A model generated the notes under the pieces. That model ran no database searches and was not told the origin of the DNA. It saw only the letters and a list, made by a program, of their open reading frames with translations. Positions 6,701 through 14,812 of a stretch of 25,855 nt of DNA are shown here, piece by piece. Source of the stretch: DATIJJ01 sp964612855 (GTDB taxonomy: Bacteria > Pseudomonadota > Gammaproteobacteria > DSM-16500); assembly GCA_964612855.1 (NCBI GenBank), contig CAZTDR010000037.1:1-25855 (forward strand), read 5' to 3'. Both the position numbers and the translations under genes were made by a program. Position 1 is the first letter of the stretch; each line of letters opens with the position of its first letter.

Positions 6701-9700
6701 ATGGACCCCCAATTTATACATTTACGCTTACATACGGAATATTCCTTAAGCAATGGCCTCGTCCAAATCCAGCCATTAATGGAAAAAACCGTCAAAAATC
6801 AAATGCCCGCGATTGCCATTACCGATCAAAGCAATTTATTTGCCGTCATTAAATTTTACAAAGAAGCATTAAACGTGGGGGTTAAACCCTTAATTGGGGC
6901 TGACATATGGCTTGAAAACACCAAACAACCTGCCAAACCTTTTCGCCTCACCCTCCTCTGCCAAAACGATCAAGGCTATAAAAACTTATTAGTTTTAATT
7001 TCTAAAAGTTATATAGAGGGCCAAGCGCATGGTAAAGCCATCGTCAAGCAAGAATGGCTGCAAACCCTTTCCCCTGGCTTGATTGTCTTATCGGGCGCAG
7101 AAGATGGCGACATTGGTCAAGCTTTGTTAGCAGATGACCTTAAACAAGCTGAACTACGGATTGATTACTGGCGCAATCTTTTCCCTGACCGCTATTTTTT
7201 AGAAGTGTGCCGCACAGGAAACCCCGTTGAAGAACGCTACATTCAAGCCGCATTAAGTCTCGCGGAAAAAACTCACATGCCGCTCGTTGCAACGAATGAC
7301 ATTCACTTTTTAGAACGTGATGATTTCGAAGCCCATGAAGCGCGTGTTTGCATTCATGATGGACATATCTTAGCGGATCCTCGTCGACCCAAAAATTTCA
7401 CCGAGCAACAGTATTTTCGAACCACAGCAGAAATGGTGGCATTATTCGAAGATATTCCAAGTGCGCTCAAAAATACCGTCGAAATTGCCAAACGTTGTAA
7501 TGTCACTTTACAACTCGGTAAAAATTTCTTACCCAACTATCCTGTACCTGAACGTTTTACGACAGAAACGTATTTAGTGGAAGTGGCGCAGCAAGGCTTA
7601 CAAGATCGTTTAAAAATTTTATATAACACACACGATGAAACTTTCGCAGCGCAACGAAAGCCTTACGATGAACGCTTACAAACTGAGCTCGACGTTATCA
7701 ATAAAATGGGATTTGCCGGTTACTTCTTAATTGTCGCCGATTTTACCCGCTGGGCGCGTAACAATGGTGTGCCGGTGGGACCAGGACGCGGTTCAGGGCC
7801 GGGATCGCTGGTCGCTTATGCATTAAATATTACCGACCTTGATCCTTTACAACACGAATTATTGTTTGAACGTTTTTTAAATCCTGAACGCGTATCGATG
7901 CCCGATTTTGATATTGATTTTTGCATGGAAGGACGTGATCGCGTCATTAATTATGTGATGCAAACCCATGGACGCGAAAGCGTTTCGCAAATTATCACCT
8001 ACGGCACCATGGCGGCCCGCGCCGTGTTACGCGATGTGGGTCGCGTGTTAGGCATGGGTTATGGTCTGGTGGACAAACTCGCCAAACTCATTCCATTTGA
8101 AATTGGCATGACCCTGGATAAAGCACTCGCGCAAGAAGAATTATTACGTGAGCGTTATGAAAAAGAAGACGATGTCCGCACATTGATTGATTTAGCACTT
8201 AAACTGGAAGGCACCACACGCAATGTGGGCAAACACGCCGGTGGGGTCGTTATTGCGCCCGAAAAATTAACCGAATTCACGCCGCTTTATTGTGAACCGG
8301 GCGAACCCGATCACTTAGTCACCCAATTTGATAAAGATGATGTGGAAGCAGCAGGTCTGGTGAAATTCGACTTCTTGGGTTTGCGCACACTCACTATCAT
8401 CGATTGGGCAGTCAAAAATATTGCAGCGTTGCATGCGGAAAAAACCTTGGATATCCAACTTATTCCTGTCGATGATACCATTACCTATGATCTTTTAAAA
8501 TCATGCAAAACAACAGCCGTTTTCCAGCTAGAATCACGCGGTATGAAAGATTTGATTAAGCGATTGCAGCCCGATTGTTTTGAAGATATCGTCGCACTCG
8601 TTGCTCTCTTTCGCCCAGGTCCCTTGCAATCCGGAATGGTTGACGATTTTATTAATCGCAAACATGGCCGCGCGAAAGTCAGTTATCCGCATCCAAAGCT
8701 CGAACCCATTTTACGTCCAACCTATGGTGTCATTGTTTATCAAGAACAAGTCATGCAAATCGCGCAAGTCTTGGCAGGTTATTCGTTAGGCGCTGCTGAC
8801 ATTTTGCGTCGCGCGATGGGCAAGAAAAAGCCCGAAGAAATGGCAATACAACGGGAAATTTTTTGTAAGGGCGCGGTCGAAAATGGTGTTCATGCGGATG
8901 TCGCGACGCCTATTTTTGATTTAATGGAAAAATTTGCCGGTTATGGTTTTAATAAATCCCATTCTGCATCCTATGCATTGATTGCTTATCAAACTGCGTG
9001 GTTAAAAGCCCATTATTCTGCAGCGTATATGGCAGCCGTTTTATCTTCCGATATGGATAACACGGATAAAGTGGTTTTATTTATCGAAGATTGTTATGCC
9101 CTTAAATTAAAAATTCTTCCGCCTGACATTAATCAAAGTGAGTATTTTTTCAAAGTACTTGATGACAAAAGTATTGCGTATGGTTTAGGTGCGGTCAAAG
9201 GTGCTGGGCAAACCGCGATTGAAGCAATTGTTGAAACGCGCAAAACCAGCGGGCCGTTTACCGATTTATTTGATTTTTGCCAACGAGTTGACGCAAAAAA
9301 AATGAATCGTCGTGTGTTAGAAGCCCTTATTAAAGCAGGTGCGTTTGATAAAATTGGCCCTCATCGTGCCAGCGTAATGGCGAGCTTGGACAGTGCATTG
9401 CAACACGCAGAACAAGCGTTACGTGATCAAGCACATGGACAACATGATTTATTGGGTGCAGTGACTGCAAAAACATCGTCTGCCCACTATTTGACGGTTT
9501 CCGCTTGGAGTGAACATGATCGTCTTTTTGGTGAAAAAGAAACACTCGGACTCTATTTAACAGGACATCCTATTCATCGTTATGTGAATGAATTAACGCA
9601 TTTCATTACGGATCGTATTGCTGATTTACGTCCAGGAAAACAAGCTAGCACAATGGCAGGGATCATTACGAGCATTCGTCTCATTCAAACAAAACGCGGT

Positions 9701-10141
9701 GATCGAATGGCGGTCTTGGTTTTAGATGATGCGACAGCGCAAATGGATATCTTGTGCTTTGCCGATATTTATCAAAAATACCGTGAATTATTAATGAAAG
9801 ATAAGCTCATCGTCGTCGAAGGGGAAATTAGTTTGGATGAATTTAGTGGAAATAATCGCATGATTTGCCGTGAATTATTTTCCATCGACCAAGCACGTGA
9901 GCGACATGCTAAATGTGTGAAAATTTTGTTACCAACAGAAAAAACGCATGAAATTCCTAAGCTGGCTCAAATTCTTGAAAAACATCGTGGCGGACATTGT
10001 CGGATTCGGGTGGATTATGCGTTGACAACGGCGAAAGCGAATTTGCATTTGGGAGAAGCATGGCGAGTGCGTCCGACGGATAACTTGTTACAGGTTTTAC
10101 GGGAGACGTTTACGGAGAATGCGGTGGAGGTGGTGTATTGA
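6701..10141 (+). CDS. dnaE: DNA polymerase III alpha subunit
   Basis: Catalytic subunit of the replicative polymerase. At 1146 residues it is close to the E. coli length (1160). The PHP domain comes first (HLRLHTEYSLSNG, AITDQSN). The palm follows, with the catalytic aspartates in PDFDIDF (Asp402, Asp404) and LVKFDFLGLR (Asp557). VGPGRGSGPGSL and GYGFNKSHSASYA lie in the core. A C-terminal OB fold contains MAGIITSIR, and QHDLL (914-918) sits where the beta-clamp-binding pentapeptide lies in E. coli (QADMF). The ATG follows AAAGGATTAATCC. The gene runs opposite to rnhB and accA, its usual co-directional neighbours, and a family 4 repeat lies immediately on each side. Confidence 0.99.
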   Translation: MDPQFIHLRLHTEYSLSNGLVQIQPLMEKTVKNQMPAIAITDQSNLFAVIKFYKEALNVGVKPLIGADIWLENTKQPAKPFRLTLLCQNDQGYKNLLVLISKSYIEGQAHGKAIVKQEWLQTLSPGLIVLSGAEDGDIGQALLADDLKQAELRIDYWRNLFPDRYFLEVCRTGNPVEERYIQAALSLAEKTHMPLVATNDIHFLERDDFEAHEARVCIHDGHILADPRRPKNFTEQQYFRTTAEMVALFEDIPSALKNTVEIAKRCNVTLQLGKNFLPNYPVPERFTTETYLVEVAQQGLQDRLKILYNTHDETFAAQRKPYDERLQTELDVINKMGFAGYFLIVADFTRWARNNGVPVGPGRGSGPGSLVAYALNITDLDPLQHELLFERFLNPERVSMPDFDIDFCMEGRDRVINYVMQTHGRESVSQIITYGTMAARAVLRDVGRVLGMGYGLVDKLAKLIPFEIGMTLDKALAQEELLRERYEKEDDVRTLIDLALKLEGTTRNVGKHAGGVVIAPEKLTEFTPLYCEPGEPDHLVTQFDKDDVEAAGLVKFDFLGLRTLTIIDWAVKNIAALHAEKTLDIQLIPVDDTITYDLLKSCKTTAVFQLESRGMKDLIKRLQPDCFEDIVALVALFRPGPLQSGMVDDFINRKHGRAKVSYPHPKLEPILRPTYGVIVYQEQVMQIAQVLAGYSLGAADILRRAMGKKKPEEMAIQREIFCKGAVENGVHADVATPIFDLMEKFAGYGFNKSHSASYALIAYQTAWLKAHYSAAYMAAVLSSDMDNTDKVVLFIEDCYALKLKILPPDINQSEYFFKVLDDKSIAYGLGAVKGAGQTAIEAIVETRKTSGPFTDLFDFCQRVDAKKMNRRVLEALIKAGAFDKIGPHRASVMASLDSALQHAEQALRDQAHGQHDLLGAVTAKTSSAHYLTVSAWSEHDRLFGEKETLGLYLTGHPIHRYVNELTHFITDRIADLRPGKQASTMAGIITSIRLIQTKRGDRMAVLVLDDATAQMDILCFADIYQKYRELLMKDKLIVVEGEISLDEFSGNNRMICRELFSIDQARERHAKCVKILLPTEKTHEIPKLAQILEKHRGGHCRIRVDYALTTAKANLHLGEAWRVRPTDNLLQVLRETFTENAVEVVY

Positions 10142-10152
10142 GGATGCTCAAT

Positions 10153-10228
10153 CGTCATCCCCGAATGCTTTTATCGGGGATCTCCTCATTGGTTAACAGA
10201 TCCCCGATAAAAGCGTTCGGGGATGACG
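10153..10228. repeat. Family 4 inverted repeat downstream of dnaE
   Basis: Arms of 31 nt (10153-10183 and 10198-10228) starting CGTCATCCCCGAATGCTTTT match at 30 of 31 positions around a 14-nt loop. It is the longest family 4 copy here and begins 12 bases after the dnaE stop, so it may end dnaE transcription. It has no terminal T run. Confidence 0.9.
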
Positions 10229-10266
10229 ATTTAATAGTTAGATGACGGCGCATACACTGTTTATCA

Positions 10267-10296
10267 TTGCCTTACAAAACCCCTTTTGTTTAAAAT
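10267..10296 (+). promoter_or_regulatory. Possible def promoter
   Basis: TTGCCT (10267-10272) and TAAAAT (10291-10296) are 18 bp apart, matching the sigma-70 boxes at 4/6 and 5/6. A start near 10303 would give a leader of about 26 nt. The site lies between the dnaE-side repeat and the def start. Confidence 0.4.
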
Positions 10297-10328
10297 GTCG
10301 CATCATAAATCGAGGAACGTGACACTCT

Positions 10329-10832
10329 ATGGCTCTCTTAAAAGTGGTTTTTTATCCACACCCTGTTTTGGCACAAGTCGCAAAACCTGTGACGGAATTT
10401 GATGATAAACTCAAAACCCTCGTGCAAGATATGTATGAAACGATGTATGAAGAAAACGGTGTAGGTTTAGCAGCACCTCAAGTCGCTCTGGGGTTACGCA
10501 TCGCTGTGGTCGATGTGTCTGATGAAAGAAATCAACCATTTGTCATTATCAATCCTGAAATAATTGAAAAGCACGGCGAAGAACTCATGCACGCGGGTTG
10601 TTTGTCCGTTCCTCATACCTACGACGGTGTACCTCGCGCAACTAAAGTGAAAGTACGGGCACAAGATGTCACCGGAAAATTTTTTGAAATTGAAGGTGAG
10701 GGATTGTTAGGACATTGTTTACAACATGAAATAGATCACTTAAATGGTAAGCTTTATATTGATTATCTCTCCCCATTGAAGCGGAATAGATTGCTGAAAA
10801 AAATGAAAAAGAATTTGAAGAGGCAAGAGTAA
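10329..10832 (+). CDS. def: Peptide deformylase
   Basis: Removes the formyl group from the N-terminal Met of nascent proteins, before Map (24606-25376) acts. The 167-residue protein is full length. Motif 1 is GVGLAAPQ (44-51). The metal ligands are Cys91 in AGCLS and His133/His137 in QHEIDHLNG, with Glu134 catalytic. Motif 2 is normally EGCLS; here the Glu is Ala89, which also occurs in some divergent deformylases. The C-terminus is rich in lysine (KKMKKNLKRQ). The best upstream purine box, GAGGA, lies 12 bases before the ATG, further than usual. The common partner fmt is not adjacent. Confidence 0.96.
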   Translation: MALLKVVFYPHPVLAQVAKPVTEFDDKLKTLVQDMYETMYEENGVGLAAPQVALGLRIAVVDVSDERNQPFVIINPEIIEKHGEELMHAGCLSVPHTYDGVPRATKVKVRAQDVTGKFFEIEGEGLLGHCLQHEIDHLNGKLYIDYLSPLKRNRLLKKMKKNLKRQE

Positions 10833-10865
10833 GGTGGTTTCTTAATTAAAACGAGCAACGATTTG

Positions 10866-10893
10866 GGGAAAGCATCATTATCAACGCTTTCCC
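10866..10893. terminator. Possible hairpin between convergent genes
   Basis: GGGAAAGC (10866-10873) pairs with GCTTTCCC (10886-10893), an 8-bp stem with a 12-nt loop, between the stops of def and the next gene on the opposite strand. There is no T run on either side, so it is at best a weak or factor-dependent terminator. Confidence 0.35.
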
Positions 10894-10915
10894 ACAGGGG
10901 TTGACTATGCTGCGG

Positions 10916-11776
10916 CTATGTCTTCACGACTCCTGATTTGCTCGGACGGAGTTGACCACTAGCGTTACTAGCATTGCTAGTGTTACTCAAGTTGCTTTGA
11001 TTGCTGGCACGACTCGGACTACTAGGACGACCCGAAAAAAATGCTCCGGGGCTGCTATCACTAGAACCTGCTCTTGCTTGCTCGCTTGAATGGCTGGGAC
11101 TACCTGGACGGCTCGACGTTTGAACTTGTTGGCCACTCTTCTTTTGATCAGCTTCATGTAAAGTCTTTATAGCAGCTTGACATCTCGCATCTTTATTGAG
11201 TATAGCGCAAGCTGCTGGGTCCGCTACCAATGCATGAAATCGAGTATTAAAAACTCTGGTCTTTTGCGCAACCTCTTGAACAAAATACGCATTATTTAGA
11301 GATGTTTTGGATGCTGCAAGGTCTTGATAACGTGGATTTTCACTTGCTTTTTTAAGTGCTGAATCCCAGAGCTCCTGGCTATTAGCAACAATTTCTCTTG
11401 CAATCTCAGCAAGTGATTTCTTTTTCGAAGCTTCTGTTGTTTTTTCTTCGCTTTTATTGTGTGCTGATGAATATTTTTCATATTGAGAAGAAGGTAAAAA
11501 CTTCTCCTTAATACATTTCTCTATAAATTTTATGACTTCCTCATTTATTTTCTTTGTGTCGCTTTCAAGAAGCTCTGGAATAATATTACCTATAGATAAA
11601 ATCTGGTCTAGAGAGAACTGGGTCGGTGGTTCAGTATTAGAATTTGTTTTGCTATAAAAAATGCCTAAGCTTTTACTTCCGGCTGTAATTAAAAAACTAC
11701 CTTTTTTATCTCCTAAAATTTCTAACGATAAGGTTGCTAGATTATTTTCAAATGAAGAAATAGCTATAACTGTCAT
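10916..11776 (-). CDS. Unrecognised protein with Ser/Asn-rich low-complexity tail
   Basis: I do not recognise this 286-residue protein. Residues 1-95 look globular, with no signal peptide. A Lys/Glu/Ser-rich linker follows, then a helical segment at about 115-210. From about 215 to the end the chain is dominated by Ser, Asn, Gly, Pro and Arg, with short repeats such as PGSPSHSSE, RPSSPSRAS and SNTSNASNASG, typical of disordered tails. No membrane segment is evident. The ATG has a good site (GAGGATATT). The gene sits between def and rnhB, where no conserved gene is expected. In an intracellular bacterium such a protein could be a secreted effector; nothing in the sequence proves it. The Ser-rich tail could also be a surface or regulatory linker. 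Confidence 0.75.
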   Translation of the reverse strand: MTVIAISSFENNLATLSLEILGDKKGSFLITAGSKSLGIFYSKTNSNTEPPTQFSLDQILSIGNIIPELLESDTKKINEEVIKFIEKCIKEKFLPSSQYEKYSSAHNKSEEKTTEASKKKSLAEIAREIVANSQELWDSALKKASENPRYQDLAASKTSLNNAYFVQEVAQKTRVFNTRFHALVADPAACAILNKDARCQAAIKTLHEADQKKSGQQVQTSSRPGSPSHSSEQARAGSSDSSPGAFFSGRPSSPSRASNQSNLSNTSNASNASGQLRPSKSGVVKT

Positions 11777-11869
11777 AATATCCTCGTTTGTATTATTTTC
11801 TTAATTTTGTAAAGAACTTACTACAAAAAAAGGAATTCAACAATAGTTTTGACAGAAAAAGAAAAAAAT

Positions 11870-11944
11870 GTAGGGTGGATTAGGTGCGTTTTTGCACCGT
11901 AATCCACCAATTCGGTACTGCAAAACGCACCTAATCCACCCTAC
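11870..11944. repeat. Family 1 paired element, internally deleted copy
   Basis: Outer arms GTAGGGTGGATTAGGTGCG+TTTT (11870-11892 and 11922-11944) match at 23 of 23 positions. The left half also folds on itself (GGTGGATTA / TAATCCACC, inner stem GGTGC / GCACC). The right half lacks its inner GGTGGATTAC block, and the centre shares GGTACTGCAAAA with the element at 12591-12703. It lies between rnhB and the Ser-rich gene. Confidence 0.85.
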
Positions 11945-11978
11945 GAAAGGATTTTATCTTTGAAAAGAATGTGACTTT

Positions 11979-12563
11979 TTAAGCATCCAACAATTCTCTC
12001 ACCGGCGCAAATGAACGGCGATGAATGAGACAAGGGCCGTGTAATCTTAAGCGCTCATAATGCATTTTTGTCGCGTAGCCTTTGTGTTGTGCGAAACCAA
12101 ATTCAGGAAATTGTGCGTCTAGTTTTAACATTTCTCTATCTCGTGTTACTTTTGCAATAACAGAAGCCGCGCTAATCGCAGGTTCTGTTTCATCACCGCG
12201 AATAATCGCTTTTGTTTCACAAACTAATTTAGGACAGCAGTTTCCATCAATGATAGCTAAATGCGGTTTGATTGCTAAATTTTCTACCGCACGTTTCATG
12301 GCGAGCAAAGAAGCTTGTAAGATATTAATTTGATCAATTTCTTCCACTTCAGCTCGACCAACGCCGACTGCTAAGGCTTGCTCATAAATGATTGCAAATA
12401 ATGTTTCGCGTTGTTGTTCAGTTAGCTTTTTTGAATCCGTTAAATGGGGAATATGGAAAGTTGGCGGTAAAATCACGGCGGCGGCAATCACGGGCCCCGC
12501 CAAGGGACCTCTACCCGCTTCATCCACTCCTGCGATCCAAAAATCCTTTTGTTCCTTGTTCAT
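11979..12563 (-). CDS. rnhB: Ribonuclease HII
   Basis: Cleaves RNA in RNA-DNA hybrids and single ribonucleotides misincorporated into DNA. The 194-residue protein is full length. It has GVDEAGRGPLAGPV with catalytic Asp14 and Glu15, then LTDSKKL, the AIIDGN aspartate and SAASVIAKVTRDR, and ends with the HRRSF segment. I chose the ATG at 12563 because AAGGA lies 6 bases upstream and the protein then begins like its relatives; the in-frame extension to 12644 is translated repeat sequence. It follows lpxB, as in other gammaproteobacteria, but a 193-bp gap filled by a family 1 element separates them. Confidence 0.97.
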   Translation of the reverse strand: MNKEQKDFWIAGVDEAGRGPLAGPVIAAAVILPPTFHIPHLTDSKKLTEQQRETLFAIIYEQALAVGVGRAEVEEIDQINILQASLLAMKRAVENLAIKPHLAIIDGNCCPKLVCETKAIIRGDETEPAISAASVIAKVTRDREMLKLDAQFPEFGFAQHKGYATKMHYERLRLHGPCLIHRRSFAPVRELLDA

Positions 12564-12590
12564 TATTATTTCCTTAAACATATCATGCTT

Positions 12591-12703
12591 TGTAGGGTGG
12601 ATTAGACGCGCTTTTTGCGTCGTAATCCACCTTTTTGCCCGCAACCATTGGGTACTGCAAAAGGTGGATTACGGTGCAAAAAACGCACCTAATCCACCCT
12701 ACA
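12591..12703. repeat. Family 1 paired element, complete
   Basis: Two head-to-head half-hairpins span TGTAGGGTGGATTAGACGCG to CACCTAATCCACCCTACA. The left half has inner stem GACGC / GCGTC and the right half GGTGC / GCACC. The arms therefore differ at inner positions, yet each half keeps perfect internal pairing. It lies between lpxB and rnhB and creates spurious open frames on both strands. Confidence 0.9.
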
Positions 12704-12756
12704 AAAGCATCTATTTTGATTTACGCAACAACGCCCTTTTTCAAAGGGGAGATTTT

Positions 12757-13902
12757 TTATGCCATTAAACCCAATACTGCTCTTGCTGCTTGCTGGCTAG
12801 CATCACGACGTAATTGTTGATGAATTTGTAAAAATTGTTTTTCTAATGTTGTTCTCTTTTCAGGATGGTCCAAATAATCCAATAATGCGGCACTCATATT
12901 GTCAGGTGTTGCTTCATTTTGAATAAATTCTGGTACCAGTCTTTCATTTGCTAGTAAATTTGGAATGCCGATATGATCTAACTTCACCCAGTGTTTTGCA
13001 AGTTGATACGTTAAATTTGCCATACGATAGGCAATGACCATAGGGCGTTTGTATAACATTGTTTCTAACGTAGCCGTACCTGAAGTAACCAGTACTATAT
13101 CAGCCGCTTCTAGCACATCATGCGATTTATTTTGAAAGTATGTCAGCGGCAAATCAGGAAATTGGGCTTGCTGCAGGGCATACAATTCTTGATAGCGCTT
13201 TTCACTCACGGCTGAAGTAATAAATTTGAGTTCGGGTCTTTTTTTCCAAGCAGTATAGGCTGTGGCCAAGAAAGGTTCGGCTAAAAATTTTAATTCATTT
13301 TGGCGACTACCAGGCAGTAATGCGATATAGGTGGCCTGCGGTGCAAGATTTAATTTTTCTCGAGCAGCTAACTTGTCTGTTTCTAAAGGAATGATATCCG
13401 CTAAAGGATGGCCGACAAATTGTGCGGGTACGTGATGTTGCTGATAAAAATCCGTTTCAAAAGGAAAGAGCGTTAAGACTAAATTTGTCGCTTTTGCAAT
13501 TTTTACAATTCGTTTTTGCCGCCACGCCCAAACAGATGGACTCACGTAGTGGATCACGGGAATATTTTTTTGGCGTAATTTTAACTCTAAGCCTAAATTA
13601 AAATCCGGTGAATCGATCCCAATAAAAATATCGGGTGGCTGTTGACTGAAATAGTGATACAAGTTGCGACGTATGCGAAATAATTCGGGAAGCCGACGTA
13701 AGGGTTCAATTAATCCCATTACGGATAAACGTTCCATGTCGTATAAGCTATGGCAGCCCGCTGCAATCATTTTTGGGCCGCCAATGCCGATAAATTGGCA
13801 TTCGGGGTGTTGGGATCTTAAAGCGTTGATGAGGCCGGCGCCGAGGATGTCACCAGAGGCTTCGCCAGCGAGGATGCCGATGGTTTTTAAGGGAAGCGTC
13901 AT
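12757..13902 (-). CDS. lpxB: Lipid-A-disaccharide synthase
   Basis: Joins UDP-2,3-diacylglucosamine and lipid X into the beta-1,6 disaccharide of lipid A at the cytoplasmic face of the inner membrane. It is a GT19 glycosyltransferase. With the ATG at 13902 it has 381 residues, against 382 in E. coli, and begins with TIGILAGEASGDILGAGL. IGIDSPDFNL, HYVSPSVWAWR, LLPGSRQNE and the SGTATLE motif follow. A GTG-started extension to 13941 enters a family 2 repeat and is rejected. No strong ribosome-binding site precedes the ATG. It is separated from lpxA by 135 bp containing two repeats, whereas lpxA and lpxB are adjacent and nearly contiguous in E. coli. Confidence 0.97.
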   Translation of the reverse strand: MTLPLKTIGILAGEASGDILGAGLINALRSQHPECQFIGIGGPKMIAAGCHSLYDMERLSVMGLIEPLRRLPELFRIRRNLYHYFSQQPPDIFIGIDSPDFNLGLELKLRQKNIPVIHYVSPSVWAWRQKRIVKIAKATNLVLTLFPFETDFYQQHHVPAQFVGHPLADIIPLETDKLAAREKLNLAPQATYIALLPGSRQNELKFLAEPFLATAYTAWKKRPELKFITSAVSEKRYQELYALQQAQFPDLPLTYFQNKSHDVLEAADIVLVTSGTATLETMLYKRPMVIAYRMANLTYQLAKHWVKLDHIGIPNLLANERLVPEFIQNEATPDNMSAALLDYLDHPEKRTTLEKQFLQIHQQLRRDASQQAARAVLGLMA

Positions 13903-13932
13903 GGGAAGTGGCCTGTGGTTGTTGGGTTGTTT

Positions 13933-13963
13933 GGTGGGCACGCTGCGCTTTGCCTACCCTACA
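13933..13963. repeat. Family 2 palindromic repeat, single unit
   Basis: GGTGGGCACGCTGCGCTTTG followed by CCTACCCTACA, between lpxA and lpxB, immediately beside the partial family 3 copy. Confidence 0.65.
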
Positions 13964-13973
13964 TTTTTATTAT

Positions 13974-14027
13974 AGCGGCTTCAACTCAAAGTCCGGGCGG
14001 ACACATGGGTCCGCCCCTACACAAAAG
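13974..14027. repeat. Family 3 element lacking its left arm
   Basis: These 54 nt match 4323-4376 at 53 positions: the spacer (AGCGGCTTCAACTCAAAGTCC), the whole right arm and the CAAAAG flank. The left arm is absent and a family 2 unit occupies that side, separated by about 10 nt. It cannot form the long family 3 hairpin. Confidence 0.8.
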
Positions 14028-14037
14028 CTTTTATAGA

Positions 14038-14808
14038 TTATCTGACTAGCCCGCGTTCAGACAGGTTAATGAAATCAATAAATAATTGAACTTCAGGACA
14101 CGTCAATAACATGATATGCAACTGCTCCAAAGCTTGTTTGATGGTTAATCCTTGGCGATAAATGACTTTGTATGCCCGGCGTAAGCACAACATGGTTTCT
14201 GCAGAAAATCCGCGACGCTTCATGCCGACGATATTTAAACCGAATGGTTTTGCATAATAGCCTGAGACTTTCACAAAAGGAGGAACATCTTTGTCTATCA
14301 TCGAACCCATCGAGGCAAAGCTATGTGCGCCTACACGGCAAGATTGAGAAGCACCGGAAAAACCGCTCATTACCACATAATCTTCAACAATCACGTGTCC
14401 CGCGAGTGAAGCATTATTGGCAAAAACAGTGTTATTTCCTACTATGCAATCATGTGCAATGTGCACATACGCCATAAACAAATTATCATTACCAATTCGA
14501 GTCACTGATTTATCTTGCGCTGTGCCTCGATTGAACGTACAAAACTCGCGAATGATATTTCGATCACCAATTTCAAGACGAGTTTTTTCCCCTTTAAATT
14601 TTTTATCTTGGGGATCTTCACCTAATGAGGCGAATTGTAAAATTTTATTGTCTTTACCTATTGTGGTGGAGCTGCTAATCACAACATGTGGCCCAATCCG
14701 TGTGCCTTCACCAATTTCAACATCCGGTCCAATGAATGTCCAAGGTCCAATTTCTACATTGTCAGCAATTTTTGCTGTTTTATCGATAATAGCAGTAGGA
14801 TGTATCAC
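14038..14808 (-). CDS. lpxA: UDP-N-acetylglucosamine acyltransferase
   Basis: Transfers a 3-hydroxyacyl chain from acyl carrier protein to O3 of UDP-GlcNAc, the first step of lipid A synthesis. The protein is 256 residues from a GTG start, close to the 258-262 of relatives. It is a left-handed beta-helix of hexapeptide repeats (residues 3-190), with catalytic His119 in HIAHDCIVGN and a C-terminal helical domain. A longer frame from 14832 (also GTG) would overlap fabZ. The strong GGAGAGG at 14817-14823 lies 8 bases before GTG 14808 and decides the start. The gene begins 4 nt after the fabZ stop. Confidence 0.97.
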   Translation of the reverse strand: MIHPTAIIDKTAKIADNVEIGPWTFIGPDVEIGEGTRIGPHVVISSSTTIGKDNKILQFASLGEDPQDKKFKGEKTRLEIGDRNIIREFCTFNRGTAQDKSVTRIGNDNLFMAYVHIAHDCIVGNNTVFANNASLAGHVIVEDYVVMSGFSGASQSCRVGAHSFASMGSMIDKDVPPFVKVSGYYAKPFGLNIVGMKRRGFSAETMLCLRRAYKVIYRQGLTIKQALEQLHIMLLTCPEVQLFIDFINLSERGLVR

Positions 14809-14812
14809 AGAA

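Noticed and set aside
12564..12644. N-terminal extension of RnhB (RWITTQKARLIHP type)
   Set aside because: It is translation of the family 1 repeat; the ATG at 12563 has a good ribosome-binding site and matches the family.
11870..12703. CRISPR-like repeated array
   Set aside because: Units are palindromic, irregularly spaced, separated by genes and lack unique spacers of constant length.
12730..12756. CCCTTT / AAAGGG hairpin followed by T run as a plus-strand terminator
   Set aside because: No plus-strand gene ends there; it sits at the minus-strand lpxB stop with the T run on the wrong side.
12388..12820. Open frames on the plus strand between rnhB and lpxB
   Set aside because: They run antisense through rnhB and across a family 1 palindrome; repeats of this kind create open frames on both strands.
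13903..13941. GTG-started extension of LpxB
   Set aside because: It reaches into a family 2 repeat, and the ATG at 13902 gives the expected length.
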